The notes: generated by a model not told the origin, from the letters alone. A stretch of DNA of 10,025 nucleotides from Chlamydiota bacterium (GCA_021772295.1 JAJFMG010000053.1:1-10025); one strand, 5' to 3'; counted from the stretch's first letter, positions 1 through 8,055 are shown. A program made the numbers and translations.

Positions 1-2060
1 ACCACCTCTTCTTTTTCAAGAAGCCATTGAGATGTAAGGTCATCTCTTGCGAACACACTTTCCTCACCTGTAGATACTTTAAAAATATCAGGATTCTCAT
101 CAGAGAGAACTTTTGACAAAACTTCTTCCAGGTAAGGTTTAAAGCAACTAGATAGATAGAAAAAGCTTGGTTGATCAAGACTATCTCCAAGTAATTTCTC
201 CCCAGATTTTACATATGCATTTTCCATATCTTTTAGAAGTTTGGAATACACTTGTTTCCCAATCAGTTCTCTTACTTGTGTAAAGGGTTTAAAATCACCA
301 GTTGCGCTTTGATAAGCCAATGGGTCTTTTAAGCGAATTCTTTCATAAGATGAGCTTAGTTTTTTGGTAAGAAGCTCATTTAAAACACCTGCATTTTTTG
401 CATCTGTAAATGGCATTACTTCTTTTTTTCCGAAATCTTCTAACACAAGTATGCGATAAAAGTTCTTATCATTTGCGCTAAATAACTCTAGCTCTTTTGC
501 ATCTTCAGGATTTTCAAGAGCGCTTGTTAAAAGCGCAATAAACTCTTTTCTCTTTTTTATGCCTTTAAAAGGAAAATTCATGCCCTTTTCAGAAAAAGAA
601 TACACTTTTTTCTCTGCGCTAACATCTGCAAATGCTTGCTCTAAAAATTCCCTGTTTTCAAGAACCATCAATTTTTTTGATAAGGCGTCTATTTCAGCTC
701 TTTTTTGTCCCTGCAGATTTGCTAGAACCGTTTCAGTAGTTTGATTACCGCTAAATCGAAGGATCGGAAATTCATCTTCAAGTTTTGCATAATTTTCTGG
801 ATTTTTCTGCCAATCCCACATCTGTTTTAAACCAATATGTTCATAAGCTGCTTTAATATCAATTTGCGAACATTCTAAGTAAAAGCGTCTTTCTATCAAT
901 TCTGGTTTTGAGACTTCAATACTCTCTAATTTTTTCTGCGTAGCATCAGAGGATATAAGACCCGCTGATCTGTTATAAACAGCGTCCTGGTAATACTTTA
1001 ATTGAAACAGATCCCACAAGCTACCAATTTTCATATTGTCGTTAACCTTATATAGAGTAACGTCTGCTTTTTCTGATGAAAAAGCGTTAAAGTTTTGATA
1101 GAAATTGGTATCCATAAAAATACTGTTTGATGCGTCTTTCATATACTTTCTAAATAAAAGCACCTTTTTCCAAACAGCTGTTACATCTTTTTCTCTCATT
1201 CCAAGACCATTTACAGTGTAATGATATGCATTTTGCAACTGATCTTCTGTCAACTCATGGTTTGGGTTTTGATTTTTGATTGTCTCTAAACAAATTCGAT
1301 ATAGATCCGCTTTTGCTTCTCCCTCAGTAACTTTATATCCATTTTTAGCTGCATAACTTGCCACATTTTCAATAAACATTGCACATAGGTCTAAATATGA
1401 CTTTCCAAACCAATCTTCAACGCTACTTGCTCTAAATAGTGATAAATCCTGTGACTGTAGATTAGGATCTTTTCTACTCTCTCCAACTTGATATTCTTGA
1501 ATACGTAGATATTGTCTAAGGACTGCAGATGGGAAGTTTTGCTCTTCTAAGTAAAGCGATGCTAAATCAGCAAAAGATGTTTCATTAAGGCTTCCCTGCT
1601 TGGATTGAAACTGTTTTAACTGCATCAGTAAATTCGGAGCAAAGTTTGCCCATAAATTTTCTGCTGTAATTGCAGCGTTATAGGGATGTCGATACCCTCT
1701 ATACTTCTTCTTTGCTTCTATTTTTTCACCAAAACTTTCTTTGATTTGATCAAAGTAATTTTTGGCAAGAATCGATCCGATGCCCTCTTTCATGAAATCA
1801 TAGCGAATTACCCCATCATTTAAGATGTTTGCAAACCCTTGTTTTACATCATGTCGATCACTATTAATAAAACGCTTTAATTGATCAAATTCAACCTGAT
1901 AAATCGGTGATTTATCAATTCTCTTTCCAATAATTCGATTCGGAATTTTTTCTTTTTTAGTAATCGTTGAATAGGTCCCAAAAAAAGCAAAAGAAATAAT
2001 CATTGCGCCAGCTGTTAATGCTAAAAAGAACTTCTGATATTTCCTTAAAAAATCGAACAT
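1..2060 (-). CDS. Membrane-anchored protein with PpiD/SurA-like N-terminus, C-terminus cut by window edge
   Basis: I translated the minus strand from the ATG at 2058-2060 by hand; it stays open for 686 codons to the window edge, so the C-terminus is missing. The first residues, MFDFLRKYQKFFLAL, are followed by one hydrophobic segment (about residues 11-30) and then a long polar, Lys/Glu/Gln-rich, probably helical region. This is the layout of PpiD, an inner-membrane-anchored periplasmic chaperone whose N-terminus looks like this. I saw no parvulin (rotamase) signature in the visible part, so isomerase activity is unsupported. A role in folding or escorting exported proteins is an inference from the N-terminus only. 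The start is supported by GAGGAAA at 2066-2072, about 6 bases upstream, and a promoter just beyond it. Confidence is high that it is a gene and moderate for the family. Confidence 0.85.
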   Translation of the reverse strand, partial: MFDFLRKYQKFFLALTAGAMIISFAFFGTYSTITKKEKIPNRIIGKRIDKSPIYQVEFDQLKRFINSDRHDVKQGFANILNDGVIRYDFMKEGIGSILAKNYFDQIKESFGEKIEAKKKYRGYRHPYNAAITAENLWANFAPNLLMQLKQFQSKQGSLNETSFADLASLYLEEQNFPSAVLRQYLRIQEYQVGESRKDPNLQSQDLSLFRASSVEDWFGKSYLDLCAMFIENVASYAAKNGYKVTEGEAKADLYRICLETIKNQNPNHELTEDQLQNAYHYTVNGLGMREKDVTAVWKKVLLFRKYMKDASNSIFMDTNFYQNFNAFSSEKADVTLYKVNDNMKIGSLWDLFQLKYYQDAVYNRSAGLISSDATQKKLESIEVSKPELIERRFYLECSQIDIKAAYEHIGLKQMWDWQKNPENYAKLEDEFPILRFSGNQTTETVLANLQGQKRAEIDALSKKLMVLENREFLEQAFADVSAEKKVYSFSEKGMNFPFKGIKKRKEFIALLTSALENPEDAKELELFSANDKNFYRILVLEDFGKKEVMPFTDAKNAGVLNELLTKKLSSSYERIRLKDPLAYQSATGDFKPFTQVRELIGKQVYSKLLKDMENAYVKSGEKLLGDSLDQPSFFYLSSCFKPYLEEVLSKVLSDENPDIFKVSTGEESVFARDDLTSQWLLEKEEV

Positions 2061-2096
2061 AACGGTTTCCTCAAATAAGCGTAGATAAAGAGACTG

Positions 2097-2125
2097 ATCC
2101 TACCAAAAGAATTCCTTTCGAGCAA
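2097..2125 (-). promoter_or_regulatory. Candidate sigma-70-type promoter of the PpiD-like gene
   Basis: On the minus strand, TTGCTC (2120-2125) and TAGGAT (2097-2102) are separated by exactly 17 bases. Matches to TTGACA/TATAAT are 3 of 6 and 4 of 6. Transcription would start near 2090 and give a leader of about 30 bases that carries the GAGGAAA ribosome binding site. The geometry is good and the hexamers are moderate. Confidence 0.45.
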
Positions 2126-2277
2126 TAGTCCCTTCCGAAATTAACACAGAGATCCTCAACTATCCAAATTTATCGGATATATTGCTCCAGCTTTTTACTC
2201 TCTAGGTGTACAAATACATTAAAAAAATATTTTCTTATTATAAATAATTTAATAAATTTGCCTTGTATGCAAAATCA

Positions 2278-2412
2278 ATGCTTATGAATATTGCGAACAA
2301 AATGCCAATTACTCTTCCTATATTAATTCATATCTCCGGTACTACAACGAGATTAGAGCCTGCAGATTATCTCCATGAAATCACTAAGCGAGTTTCTTGT
2401 TCAGCAGAGTAA
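2278..2412 (+). pseudogene. 44-codon open frame, possible relic of a transposase C-terminus
   Basis: The frame opens at ATG 2278 (further ATGs at 2284 and 2302) and closes with TAA 2410-2412, one base before the convergent proS stop. There is no ribosome binding site in front of it. The middle of the peptide, LPILIHISGTTTRLEPADYL, resembles by eye the end of IS66-family transposases (pattern L..LI......LEP..YL). That is a recalled resemblance, not a search result. If it is right, this is the last scrap of an eroded element. If not, it is a chance open frame in AT-rich spacer. Confidence 0.25.
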
Positions 2413-2413
2413 G

Positions 2414-3913
2414 TTAATAAGACTTTGCAAATATCACCTGCCCTGGACTCTCAGAACCTGTAAAAATACATTTTCCAGGTTTAGACATCTTTTCTGGAAT
2501 GCATCGGACGGTCACGTTTAGCTCTTTTTGGATTTTCTCTTCTAAACTTGTGTCTTGGCAAAAATGTGCAAGTACAAATCCTTTCTTATCACTTTGAAAA
2601 AAGTCATAAAATTCTTTTTCAGATGAAACTTCAAAAGTCAATTTTTCTTTGTATGATTTTGCTCTTTGAAAAAGAGTAAGTTGCATCTGATCTAGATCTC
2701 CAACTATTCTCTCTTCTAACTGATCTAGGGATAATTTTTCTCCATCTTTATGCGCTTTAATTCGAGACTTCATAAAAAGGAGATTCTCATCGATTTCTTT
2801 CGGACCAATTTCCAATCGAAGAGGAATCCCCTTTTTGATCCAGTCCCAAGATTTTTCTCCCCCTCTCATATCTCTTGTATCGATATGTATTTCTAGTGGG
2901 GCTCCGTGATAATCAATAGACTCTAAAGTTTCTTTTACTTTTTTGCAGTAGCTCAGAACTTTTTCTTTTGTTTCTTCCTTGTGGATAATTGGAATAATCA
3001 CCATTTGAAAAGAAGCAATTTTTGGAGGCAGTATAACACCATCATCATCAGAGTGAACCATAAGCAAGCTACCAATGTAGCGTGTTGTCACGCCCCAAGA
3101 AGTTGTCCATGCATGCTTTAACTCTCCATTAATGTCTGTGAACTGGATATTGGCGGCTTTTGAAAAATGCTGCCCTAAAAAATGAGAGGTTCCCATCTGA
3201 AGAGCTTTTCCATCTTGCATCATAGCTTCATGGGTGTATGTGATTTCAGCGCCAGGAAACTTTTCTCGCTCAGACTTTCTACCTTTAAATACAGGAACGG
3301 CAAGGGTGTTCTCACTAAAATTTACATAAAGATCTAATATTTCCTTTGCGAAATCATTGGCTTCATCTTTAGTTGCGTGAGCAGTATGCCCTTCTTGCCA
3401 CAAAAACTCACAAGATCGTAGAAATAGTCTTGGCCGAAGTTCCCAACGAACAACATTTGCCCATTGATTAAGCTTTAACGGAAGATCTCTATAAGACGAA
3501 ATCCACTTTGCAAACATCTCACCAATAATCATCTCAGAGGTCGGCCGAACAATTAAAGGCTCTTCTAATTCCCCAGATGGAACAAGCTTACCCTCAGCAT
3601 TTTTTGCAAGCTTATGATGCGTGACAACAGCGCATTCAGTAGCAAATCCATCAATGTGCTTGGCTTCTTTTTCAAAATAGCTTAGTGGAATGAAAAGGGG
3701 AAAATAAGCATTTCTTGCCCCTTTTTTTTTGATTTTTTGATCTAGCTTTTTTTGGATATTTTCCCAAAGAGCGTACCCAAGAGGTTTGATCACCATACAA
3801 CCACGAACCGGAGAATGTTCGGCAAGATCTGCATTTTTGATTACTTCTTGATACCAAAGAGGAAAGTCTTCTTCTCTTGTAGGACTAATTGCAAATCGTT
3901 TCTTTTTCTCCAT
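2414..3913 (-). CDS. proS: Prolyl-tRNA synthetase, archaeal/eukaryal-type (short form)
   Basis: 499-residue class II synthetase that charges tRNA-Pro with proline in the cytosol. Visible parts: motif 1 region GCMVIKPLGYALW (38-50), proline-site RPTSE (123-127), motif 2 from RWE (156) through FLWQEGHTAH (170-179), motif 3 region TTSWGVTTRYIG (270-281), anticodon-binding part with GIPLRLEIGP (362-371), and C-terminal Tyr as in this subtype. It lacks the large editing insertion of the usual bacterial ProRS. The zinc-type C-terminal domain keeps C452 and C482, but the partner positions read Leu and Thr. The start is ATG 3911-3913, with AGAAGG at 3923-3928 (9-base spacing). A longer reading from TTG 3992-3994 lies inside lplA and adds residues outside the family. 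The lplA stop is 2 bases upstream, so the two genes are probably cotranscribed. An A9G4 tract lies at 3718-3730. Confidence 0.95.
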   Translation of the reverse strand: MEKKKRFAISPTREEDFPLWYQEVIKNADLAEHSPVRGCMVIKPLGYALWENIQKKLDQKIKKKGARNAYFPLFIPLSYFEKEAKHIDGFATECAVVTHHKLAKNAEGKLVPSGELEEPLIVRPTSEMIIGEMFAKWISSYRDLPLKLNQWANVVRWELRPRLFLRSCEFLWQEGHTAHATKDEANDFAKEILDLYVNFSENTLAVPVFKGRKSEREKFPGAEITYTHEAMMQDGKALQMGTSHFLGQHFSKAANIQFTDINGELKHAWTTSWGVTTRYIGSLLMVHSDDDGVILPPKIASFQMVIIPIIHKEETKEKVLSYCKKVKETLESIDYHGAPLEIHIDTRDMRGGEKSWDWIKKGIPLRLEIGPKEIDENLLFMKSRIKAHKDGEKLSLDQLEERIVGDLDQMQLTLFQRAKSYKEKLTFEVSSEKEFYDFFQSDKKGFVLAHFCQDTSLEEKIQKELNVTVRCIPEKMSKPGKCIFTGSESPGQVIFAKSY

Positions 3914-3915
3914 TC

Positions 3916-4638
3916 TTATACGCCTTCTGTAAATGTTGTAATAAGTTGCTTTTTTAGTATGTCTCGAACATCTGCTAAATCTTGATTTGTCCAAGAGTCA
4001 CTTAAAAGAGCAAAAGTTGTTTGCTGCATTGATTCTAATACTTTCGTATTGGGAAGCAAGACATCTTCTAAAAGCTCACACTTTGGAATCGCTATTGCGA
4101 TGCTTCCTTGATGCAAAAAGCCCTCTCTTTTTTTTCGTTGGGCAGCGCCTACTATTTTTTTATCGCCTATCATTATGTCATATTTAGTAGGTTTTGCCAT
4201 ACAGAAATGGGATGAGGCGCCATCTGGCGCCTGCGGCTCTGTTTGAAGTAAATTCAAAGAAAGCTCTTTTGCAAAGGCTATAGAATAAGCCTGCAGCACC
4301 AAATCATTGATAAACTTATAATTACTCAGTGTATTATCAGAATACCCATGATGATCTTTTGGAATCAGTACTGAAAAAGCAAAGTCACTGACATGAAAAA
4401 TGACTCCACCACCCGTTGGCCTTCTCCCTAAATCCAAATTCCATTTCTTTGCTTTTTCAAGATCTAGCACACTTGAAGGCTTTAAAAAATAACCATAAGT
4501 CAGAGACGGATTTTTCCAATCATACAAATGAAGGATAGGATTATCATTAGGTTTAAGCTTATTTAAGAGATCATGGTCAATTTCCATGTTCTCATGCGCT
4601 GCTTTAATTCCAGTATCTAATATTCGAAGCTTTTTCAC
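3916..4638 (-). CDS. lplA: Lipoate-protein ligase / octanoyltransferase family protein
   Basis: 240-residue protein of the biotin/lipoate ligase (BPL_LplA_LipB) fold, which attaches lipoyl or octanoyl groups to lysines of lipoyl domains in 2-oxoacid dehydrogenases. Seen: RRPTGGGVIFH (72-82, the acyl-adenylate/substrate loop), GDKKIVGAAQ (158-167, with the family's conserved Lys about 161) and HQGSI (176-180). Chlamydia trachomatis has a related ligase, LplA1, that uses host lipoate. Cys146 precedes the KYDI...GDKKIVG block, where LipM octanoyltransferases carry their catalytic Cys, so a transferase rather than a ligase is possible. The start is GTG 4636-4638 with AAAGG at 4647-4651 (8-base spacing); the first residues, KKLRILDTG, fit the family start. 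proS follows 2 bases after the stop. Confidence 0.88.
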   Translation of the reverse strand: MKKLRILDTGIKAAHENMEIDHDLLNKLKPNDNPILHLYDWKNPSLTYGYFLKPSSVLDLEKAKKWNLDLGRRPTGGGVIFHVSDFAFSVLIPKDHHGYSDNTLSNYKFINDLVLQAYSIAFAKELSLNLLQTEPQAPDGASSHFCMAKPTKYDIMIGDKKIVGAAQRKKREGFLHQGSIAIAIPKCELLEDVLLPNTKVLESMQQTTFALLSDSWTNQDLADVRDILKKQLITTFTEGV

Positions 4639-4669
4639 ACACCTTACCTTTAATAAGTTAGGAAAATTA

Positions 4670-4686
4670 TAAATAAAATTTATTTA
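4670..4686. repeat. AT-only inverted repeat between lplA and clpC
   Basis: TAAATAAA, one central A, then TTTATTTA forms a perfect 8+8 inverted repeat. It would lie at the very start of the lplA transcript if the TATAAT at 4696-4701 is used. It contains no G or C, so any hairpin would be weak. It could be a protein-binding site or just AT-rich chance. Confidence 0.4.
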
Positions 4687-4690
4687 AAGA

Positions 4691-4715
4691 TGTCCATTAT
4701 AGCAATTGTCCAATT
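4691..4715. repeat. Direct repeat TGTCCATT / TGTCCAAT in the divergent promoter region
   Basis: TGTCCATT (4691-4698) recurs as TGTCCAAT (4708-4715), 17 bases apart from start to start, so about 1.6 helical turns. The first copy overlaps the lplA -10 box and the second overlaps the clpC -35 box. No known operator is recognised. In particular, it is not the CIRCE element bound by HrcA. Confidence 0.4.
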
Positions 4716-4723
4716 TACAAAAA
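4696..4723 (-). promoter_or_regulatory. Candidate promoter of the lplA-proS operon
   Basis: On the minus strand there is a perfect TATAAT at 4696-4701. The best-spaced -35 is the poor TTTTTG at 4718-4723, 16 bases away. Transcription would begin near 4689, giving a leader of about 50 bases. The perfect -10 is strong evidence; the weak -35 suggests low activity or help from an activator. Confidence 0.5.
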
Positions 4724-4733
4724 ATGGTATAAA
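4706..4733 (+). promoter_or_regulatory. Candidate promoter of clpC
   Basis: TTGTCC (4706-4711) and TATAAA (4728-4733) are separated by 16 bases, matching the sigma-70 consensus at 4 of 6 and 5 of 6. The start would be near 4740, giving a clpC leader of about 60 bases. It physically overlaps the opposing lplA promoter, so polymerases on the two strands would compete. No heat-shock operator (CIRCE) is visible. Confidence 0.55.
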
Positions 4734-4740
4734 AAAGAGA

Positions 4741-4839
4741 ATGAAGAAAATGGGAAGATCCAAGATAATTGGTAATAACAACTATAGAGAGTACATCATA
4801 TGTTTGATAAGTTCACAAACCGTGCAAAACAGGTCATAA
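4741..4839 (+). CDS. Possible 32-codon leader peptide overlapping the clpC start
   Basis: An ATG at 4741 opens a 32-codon frame that ends with TAA at 4837-4839. It therefore overlaps the first 40 bases of clpC in another frame. The peptide begins [15 protein letters not shown] and matches nothing I know. The predicted clpC transcript starts at about 4740, so this ATG would sit at or beside the 5' end, as in leaderless mRNAs. There is no usable ribosome binding site in front. It may be a chance frame; listed because of its position. Confidence 0.2.
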   Translation: MKKMGRSKIIGNNNYREYIICLISSQTVQNRS

Positions 4840-7334
4840 AACTTGCTAAAAAAGAAGCGCAACGCCTAAATCACAACTATTTAGGAACTGAGCATGTTCT
4901 CTTGGGTCTTTTAAAACTTGGGCAAGGAATTGCTGTAAATGTTTTAAGAAACTTAAATGTTGATTATGACACCGTTCTTGCAGAAGTAGAGCGTATCGTT
5001 GGTTTTGGACCAGAAATACAAGTATATGGTGATCCAGCACTTACTGGAAAAGTAAAAAAAGTTTTCGAATACGCCAATGAAGAGGCCGCGAGTCTCAATC
5101 ATAATTATGTAGGTACTGAGCATCTTTTACTTGCACTTCTACGACAAAATGATGGCGTAGCTTGTCAGATTCTCGAAAATCTAAATATCAATATCAAAGA
5201 AATCCGAAAAGAAGTCCTCAAAGAGCTTGAAACCTTCAACCTACAACTACCTCCTATGGGCATGACTCCCTCTAATCCACCGCCACGTGGTCAGGACCGA
5301 GGTCCAGGAGGTCCTATTGCGGATAAAACGCCAGCACTGAAAGCCTATGGACATGATCTAACAGAGCTTTGTAAAGAATCTAAAATGGATCCAGTCATAG
5401 GCAGAAAGCAAGAAGTTGAAAGACTAATTCTTATTCTTTGTAGAAGAAGAAAAAACAATCCAGTTCTTATTGGTGAAGCAGGTGTTGGAAAAACAGCAAT
5501 CGTAGAAGGGCTTGCCCAAGCAATTGTAAATGGAGAAGTTCCTGACCACCTATCCAAGAAAAAACTTATTTCACTTGATTTAACTCTAATGATTGCTGGT
5601 ACTAAATACCGCGGCCAGTTTGAAGAGCGAATCAAAGCTGTCATGGATGAGGTGAAAAAGCATGGAGACATTCTGCTTTTCATTGATGAAATCCATACTA
5701 TTGTTGGCGCTGGAGCAGCTGAAGGTGCTATAGACGCCTCTAACATTTTAAAGCCTGCACTATCGCGTGGAGAAATCCAATGTATTGGTGCCACGACAAT
5801 GGATGAATTCAGAAAGCATATTGAAAAAGATGCGGCCCTTGAGCGAAGATTCCAAAAAATTCATGTAGCTCCCCCCTCTTTGGAAGAAGCAACTCAAATT
5901 CTGATGGGGCTTAAGAAAAAATACGAAGAGCATCACAAATGTATTTATACAGATGATGCTATCAGGAGCGCTGTATTTTTATCTGATCGATATATTACAG
6001 GAAGATTCCTACCTGATAAAGCGATTGACCTAATCGATGAAGCTGGAGCTAAGGCGCGTATTCATATGATGGATCAACCCCAAGAAATTTCAAAATTTGA
6101 AGTAGAAATCGAAGAGCTCAAGAAAGCAAAAGAAGAATCGATTGGCAAGCAAGAATATGAAAAAGCTGCCAATCTTCGTGATAAAGAAAAAAATCTACGT
6201 GAGCAATTACAAAAGATTTTGGAAGAATGGGAAAAGAATAAAGAAGAGCACAAAGTCATCGTCGATGAGGATGAAATAGCAAATATTGTTGCAAAACAGA
6301 CACGTATTCCTGTGACAAGACTTACTGAAGCTGAAACTAAAAAAGTCCTCAAAATGGAAGAAACCCTTACCAAATCAATCATTGGACAAGAAAAACCTAT
6401 TCAAACAATCTGCAGATCTATCAGGCGATCTAAAGCAGACATCAAAGATCCAAAGAGACCAATTGGCGCATTTTTATTCTTGGGACCAACAGGCGTTGGA
6501 AAAACCCTACTTGCTAAAAAGCTTGCAACTGAAATGTTTGGTGGCGAAGACGCTCTTATCCAAGTCGACATGTCTGAATACATGGAGAAATTTGCCGTTA
6601 GTAGAATGACAGGCTCTCCTCCAGGTTACGTAGGCCATGAAGAAGGTGGTCAATTAACAGAGCAAGTGAGACAACGCCCTTACTCCGTTGTACTCTTTGA
6701 TGAAGTGGAAAAAGCTCATCCAGATGTGATGAACATTCTTCTTCAAATTCTTGAAGAAGGAACGCTCACAGACTCCATCGGTAGAAAAATTGACTTTAGA
6801 AATACCATTATCATCTTAACTTCAAACCTTGGATCGGACCTTATTCAAAGGTCAACCCAACTTGGATTTGGAGCAACTGAGGGCATGATATCCTACGAAG
6901 AAATGGAAGAAAAAATTCGAAAAGCTTGTAAAAAGCATTTCAAACCTGAATTTATAAATAGATTAGACGACCTTGTCATCTTTAGCGCTCTTACTAAAGA
7001 GAAGCTATTACATGTGCTTGATATTGAAGTTGCCAAACTACAAAAAAGACTTGGAGTTAAAAACATCCAAATCAATCTTACTGCAGATGCTAAGGATTAC
7101 CTTGTGAACTTTGATTTTAAACCTGAAATGGGCGCTCGAACTCTTCGAAGAACTCTTGAAAGAAAACTCGAAGATTCACTTGCTGAAAAATTACTTTCAG
7201 ACGGCGAAAAAGAAGTTTCTTACCTGATATCTGTAAAAGATAAGAATTTATTTTTTGAAGTAACGTCTGATGACAAACCAAATGAAAATGAATTAATTAC
7301 TTCTTCCCCATCTAAGATCGAGAAGAAGAAATAG
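4800..7334 (+). CDS. clpC: ClpC, Hsp100-type ATP-dependent unfoldase
   Basis: 844-residue AAA+ hexameric unfoldase of the cytosol that feeds substrates to ClpP. Domains: two Clp_N repeats (about 3-75 and 78-145), a Pro/Gly-rich linker (150-172), the first ATPase with GEAGVGKT (225-232), pore loop KYRG (269-272), Walker B LLFIDE (292-297) and the ALERRF arginines (346-351), a middle UVR-like coiled coil (about 430-485), the second ATPase with GPTGVGKT (562-569), GYVG pore loop (609-612), VVLFDE (630-635) and sensor-2 GARTLRR (778-784). All key residues are intact and the length is normal. The UVR motif distinguishes ClpC from ClpA and ClpB. The start is ATG 4800, with a weak AGAGAG at 4786-4791. 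The Ser/Lys-rich tail ends in KKK. It is transcribed divergently from lplA and converges on ptsN_2 two bases beyond its stop. Confidence 0.98.
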   Translation: MFDKFTNRAKQVIKLAKKEAQRLNHNYLGTEHVLLGLLKLGQGIAVNVLRNLNVDYDTVLAEVERIVGFGPEIQVYGDPALTGKVKKVFEYANEEAASLNHNYVGTEHLLLALLRQNDGVACQILENLNINIKEIRKEVLKELETFNLQLPPMGMTPSNPPPRGQDRGPGGPIADKTPALKAYGHDLTELCKESKMDPVIGRKQEVERLILILCRRRKNNPVLIGEAGVGKTAIVEGLAQAIVNGEVPDHLSKKKLISLDLTLMIAGTKYRGQFEERIKAVMDEVKKHGDILLFIDEIHTIVGAGAAEGAIDASNILKPALSRGEIQCIGATTMDEFRKHIEKDAALERRFQKIHVAPPSLEEATQILMGLKKKYEEHHKCIYTDDAIRSAVFLSDRYITGRFLPDKAIDLIDEAGAKARIHMMDQPQEISKFEVEIEELKKAKEESIGKQEYEKAANLRDKEKNLREQLQKILEEWEKNKEEHKVIVDEDEIANIVAKQTRIPVTRLTEAETKKVLKMEETLTKSIIGQEKPIQTICRSIRRSKADIKDPKRPIGAFLFLGPTGVGKTLLAKKLATEMFGGEDALIQVDMSEYMEKFAVSRMTGSPPGYVGHEEGGQLTEQVRQRPYSVVLFDEVEKAHPDVMNILLQILEEGTLTDSIGRKIDFRNTIIILTSNLGSDLIQRSTQLGFGATEGMISYEEMEEKIRKACKKHFKPEFINRLDDLVIFSALTKEKLLHVLDIEVAKLQKRLGVKNIQINLTADAKDYLVNFDFKPEMGARTLRRTLERKLEDSLAEKLLSDGEKEVSYLISVKDKNLFFEVTSDDKPNENELITSSPSKIEKKK

Positions 7335-7336
7335 TT

Positions 7337-8047
7337 TTACTCTGAGAGGTTTTGTACCGTTGACTCCCACTTTTTAAGATAAGAAAGAAGCTCTCCCTTC
7401 TCCGGTTTAGACTGGATAAGTTCGATAGCTTCTTCGTTAGAACTCAAGTGAGCGATTTTTGCAAGCAAGTGTAGATGCCTTTTATCATTCGAGGAAAATA
7501 AAAAGAAAAGAACATGTACAGGTTTCCCATCAAGAGCTCCCCAGTCAAGTGGTTCTTTTGGCATAACTATAACAATCGCATCGATGTTTCCTTTCAGAGT
7601 AAACTCTCTTGTATGAGGCACTGCAATCCCACTATTTAATGCTGTTGGCATCATTTTTTCTCGATTCATTAATAGCTCTGTTACAACATCTGGATCAAAG
7701 TTAAGTTTTTGCGCGACTCTTTTCATGGTTTGTGCAATTAAGTCTTCTTTAGAGCTTGCCTCTATATCTGTGATTACATCCCCTCGATGAACTGCGCGAT
7801 AAAAACTAAACTGCTGGGATCCTTTCTTATTTGAAATCTCTGCAGATTCTTTTTTTTCTTTAATAGATTTTAGATTTGGTTTGTTATTTACCTTCAAACT
7901 CAACATCCAATTTTCAATTTCAATGCGACTAAAACGGTATTGATGATTTAAACGGTATGCTGGAATCCTTCCTTCCGCAAGCCATCTTCGAATCGTTGTC
8001 TCTGATACATTAAGTAATTCTGAAACGTCTTTAATTTTTAAATCCAT
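7337..8047 (-). CDS. ptsN: HTH DNA-binding domain fused to PTS EIIA (PtsN-like)
   Basis: 236 residues. Residues 1-50 (DLKIKDVSELLNVSETTIRR and following) are an excisionase/MerR-type winged helix-turn-helix. A charged linker (about 55-78) leads to a fructose/nitrogen-type EIIA domain (about 82-228) with the phosphorylatable His145 in GIAVPHTRE and the HLHLL motif (191-195) that supplies the second active-site His. The domain pair suggests a DNA-binding regulator controlled by phosphate from HPr/EI. A similar fusion is found in Chlamydia, as I recall. The frame can extend to ATG 8090-8092, but I chose ATG 8045-8047: it has GGAGG at 8056-8060 with 8-base spacing, while the upstream ATG has none, and the HTH begins exactly there. 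A TATAAA at 8082-8087 may give it its own promoter. It is the last gene of the accD operon. Confidence 0.93.
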   Translation of the reverse strand: MDLKIKDVSELLNVSETTIRRWLAEGRIPAYRLNHQYRFSRIEIENWMLSLKVNNKPNLKSIKEKKESAEISNKKGSQQFSFYRAVHRGDVITDIEASSKEDLIAQTMKRVAQKLNFDPDVVTELLMNREKMMPTALNSGIAVPHTREFTLKGNIDAIVIVMPKEPLDWGALDGKPVHVLFFLFSSNDKRHLHLLAKIAHLSSNEEAIELIQSKPEKGELLSYLKKWESTVQNLSE

Positions 8048-8055
8048 CGCTTTAT

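Larger units (their letters stand above)
2061..2413. other. 353-base AT-rich intergenic region
   Basis: This gap separates the start of the PpiD-like gene from the stop of proS. The left part (2061-2125) is the leader and promoter of the PpiD-like gene. The middle (about 2200-2260) is very AT-rich and includes the small palindrome TTATTATAAATAA at 2235-2247. The right part (2278-2412) is an open plus-strand frame, described separately. I see no GC-rich hairpin followed by a T run that would end the proS transcript, and no tRNA or other structured RNA. Confidence 0.6.

Noticed and set aside
559..744. 61-codon plus-strand open frame
   Set aside because: Lies wholly inside the long minus-strand PpiD-like gene, has no ribosome binding site and no recognisable family; a shadow frame.
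3914..3994. N-terminal extension of proS from the TTG at 3992-3994
   Set aside because: The extra 27 residues are encoded by the out-of-frame end of lplA and are foreign to ProRS; the ATG at 3913 has a ribosome binding site.
4639..4799. CIRCE (HrcA operator) in front of clpC
   Set aside because: No TTAGCACTC-N9-GAGTGCTAA-like sequence is present; the inverted repeat at 4670-4686 is AT-only and unrelated.
5345..5794. 149-codon minus-strand open frame inside clpC
   Set aside because: Antisense to the conserved first ATPase domain of ClpC; explained by codon bias of the real gene.
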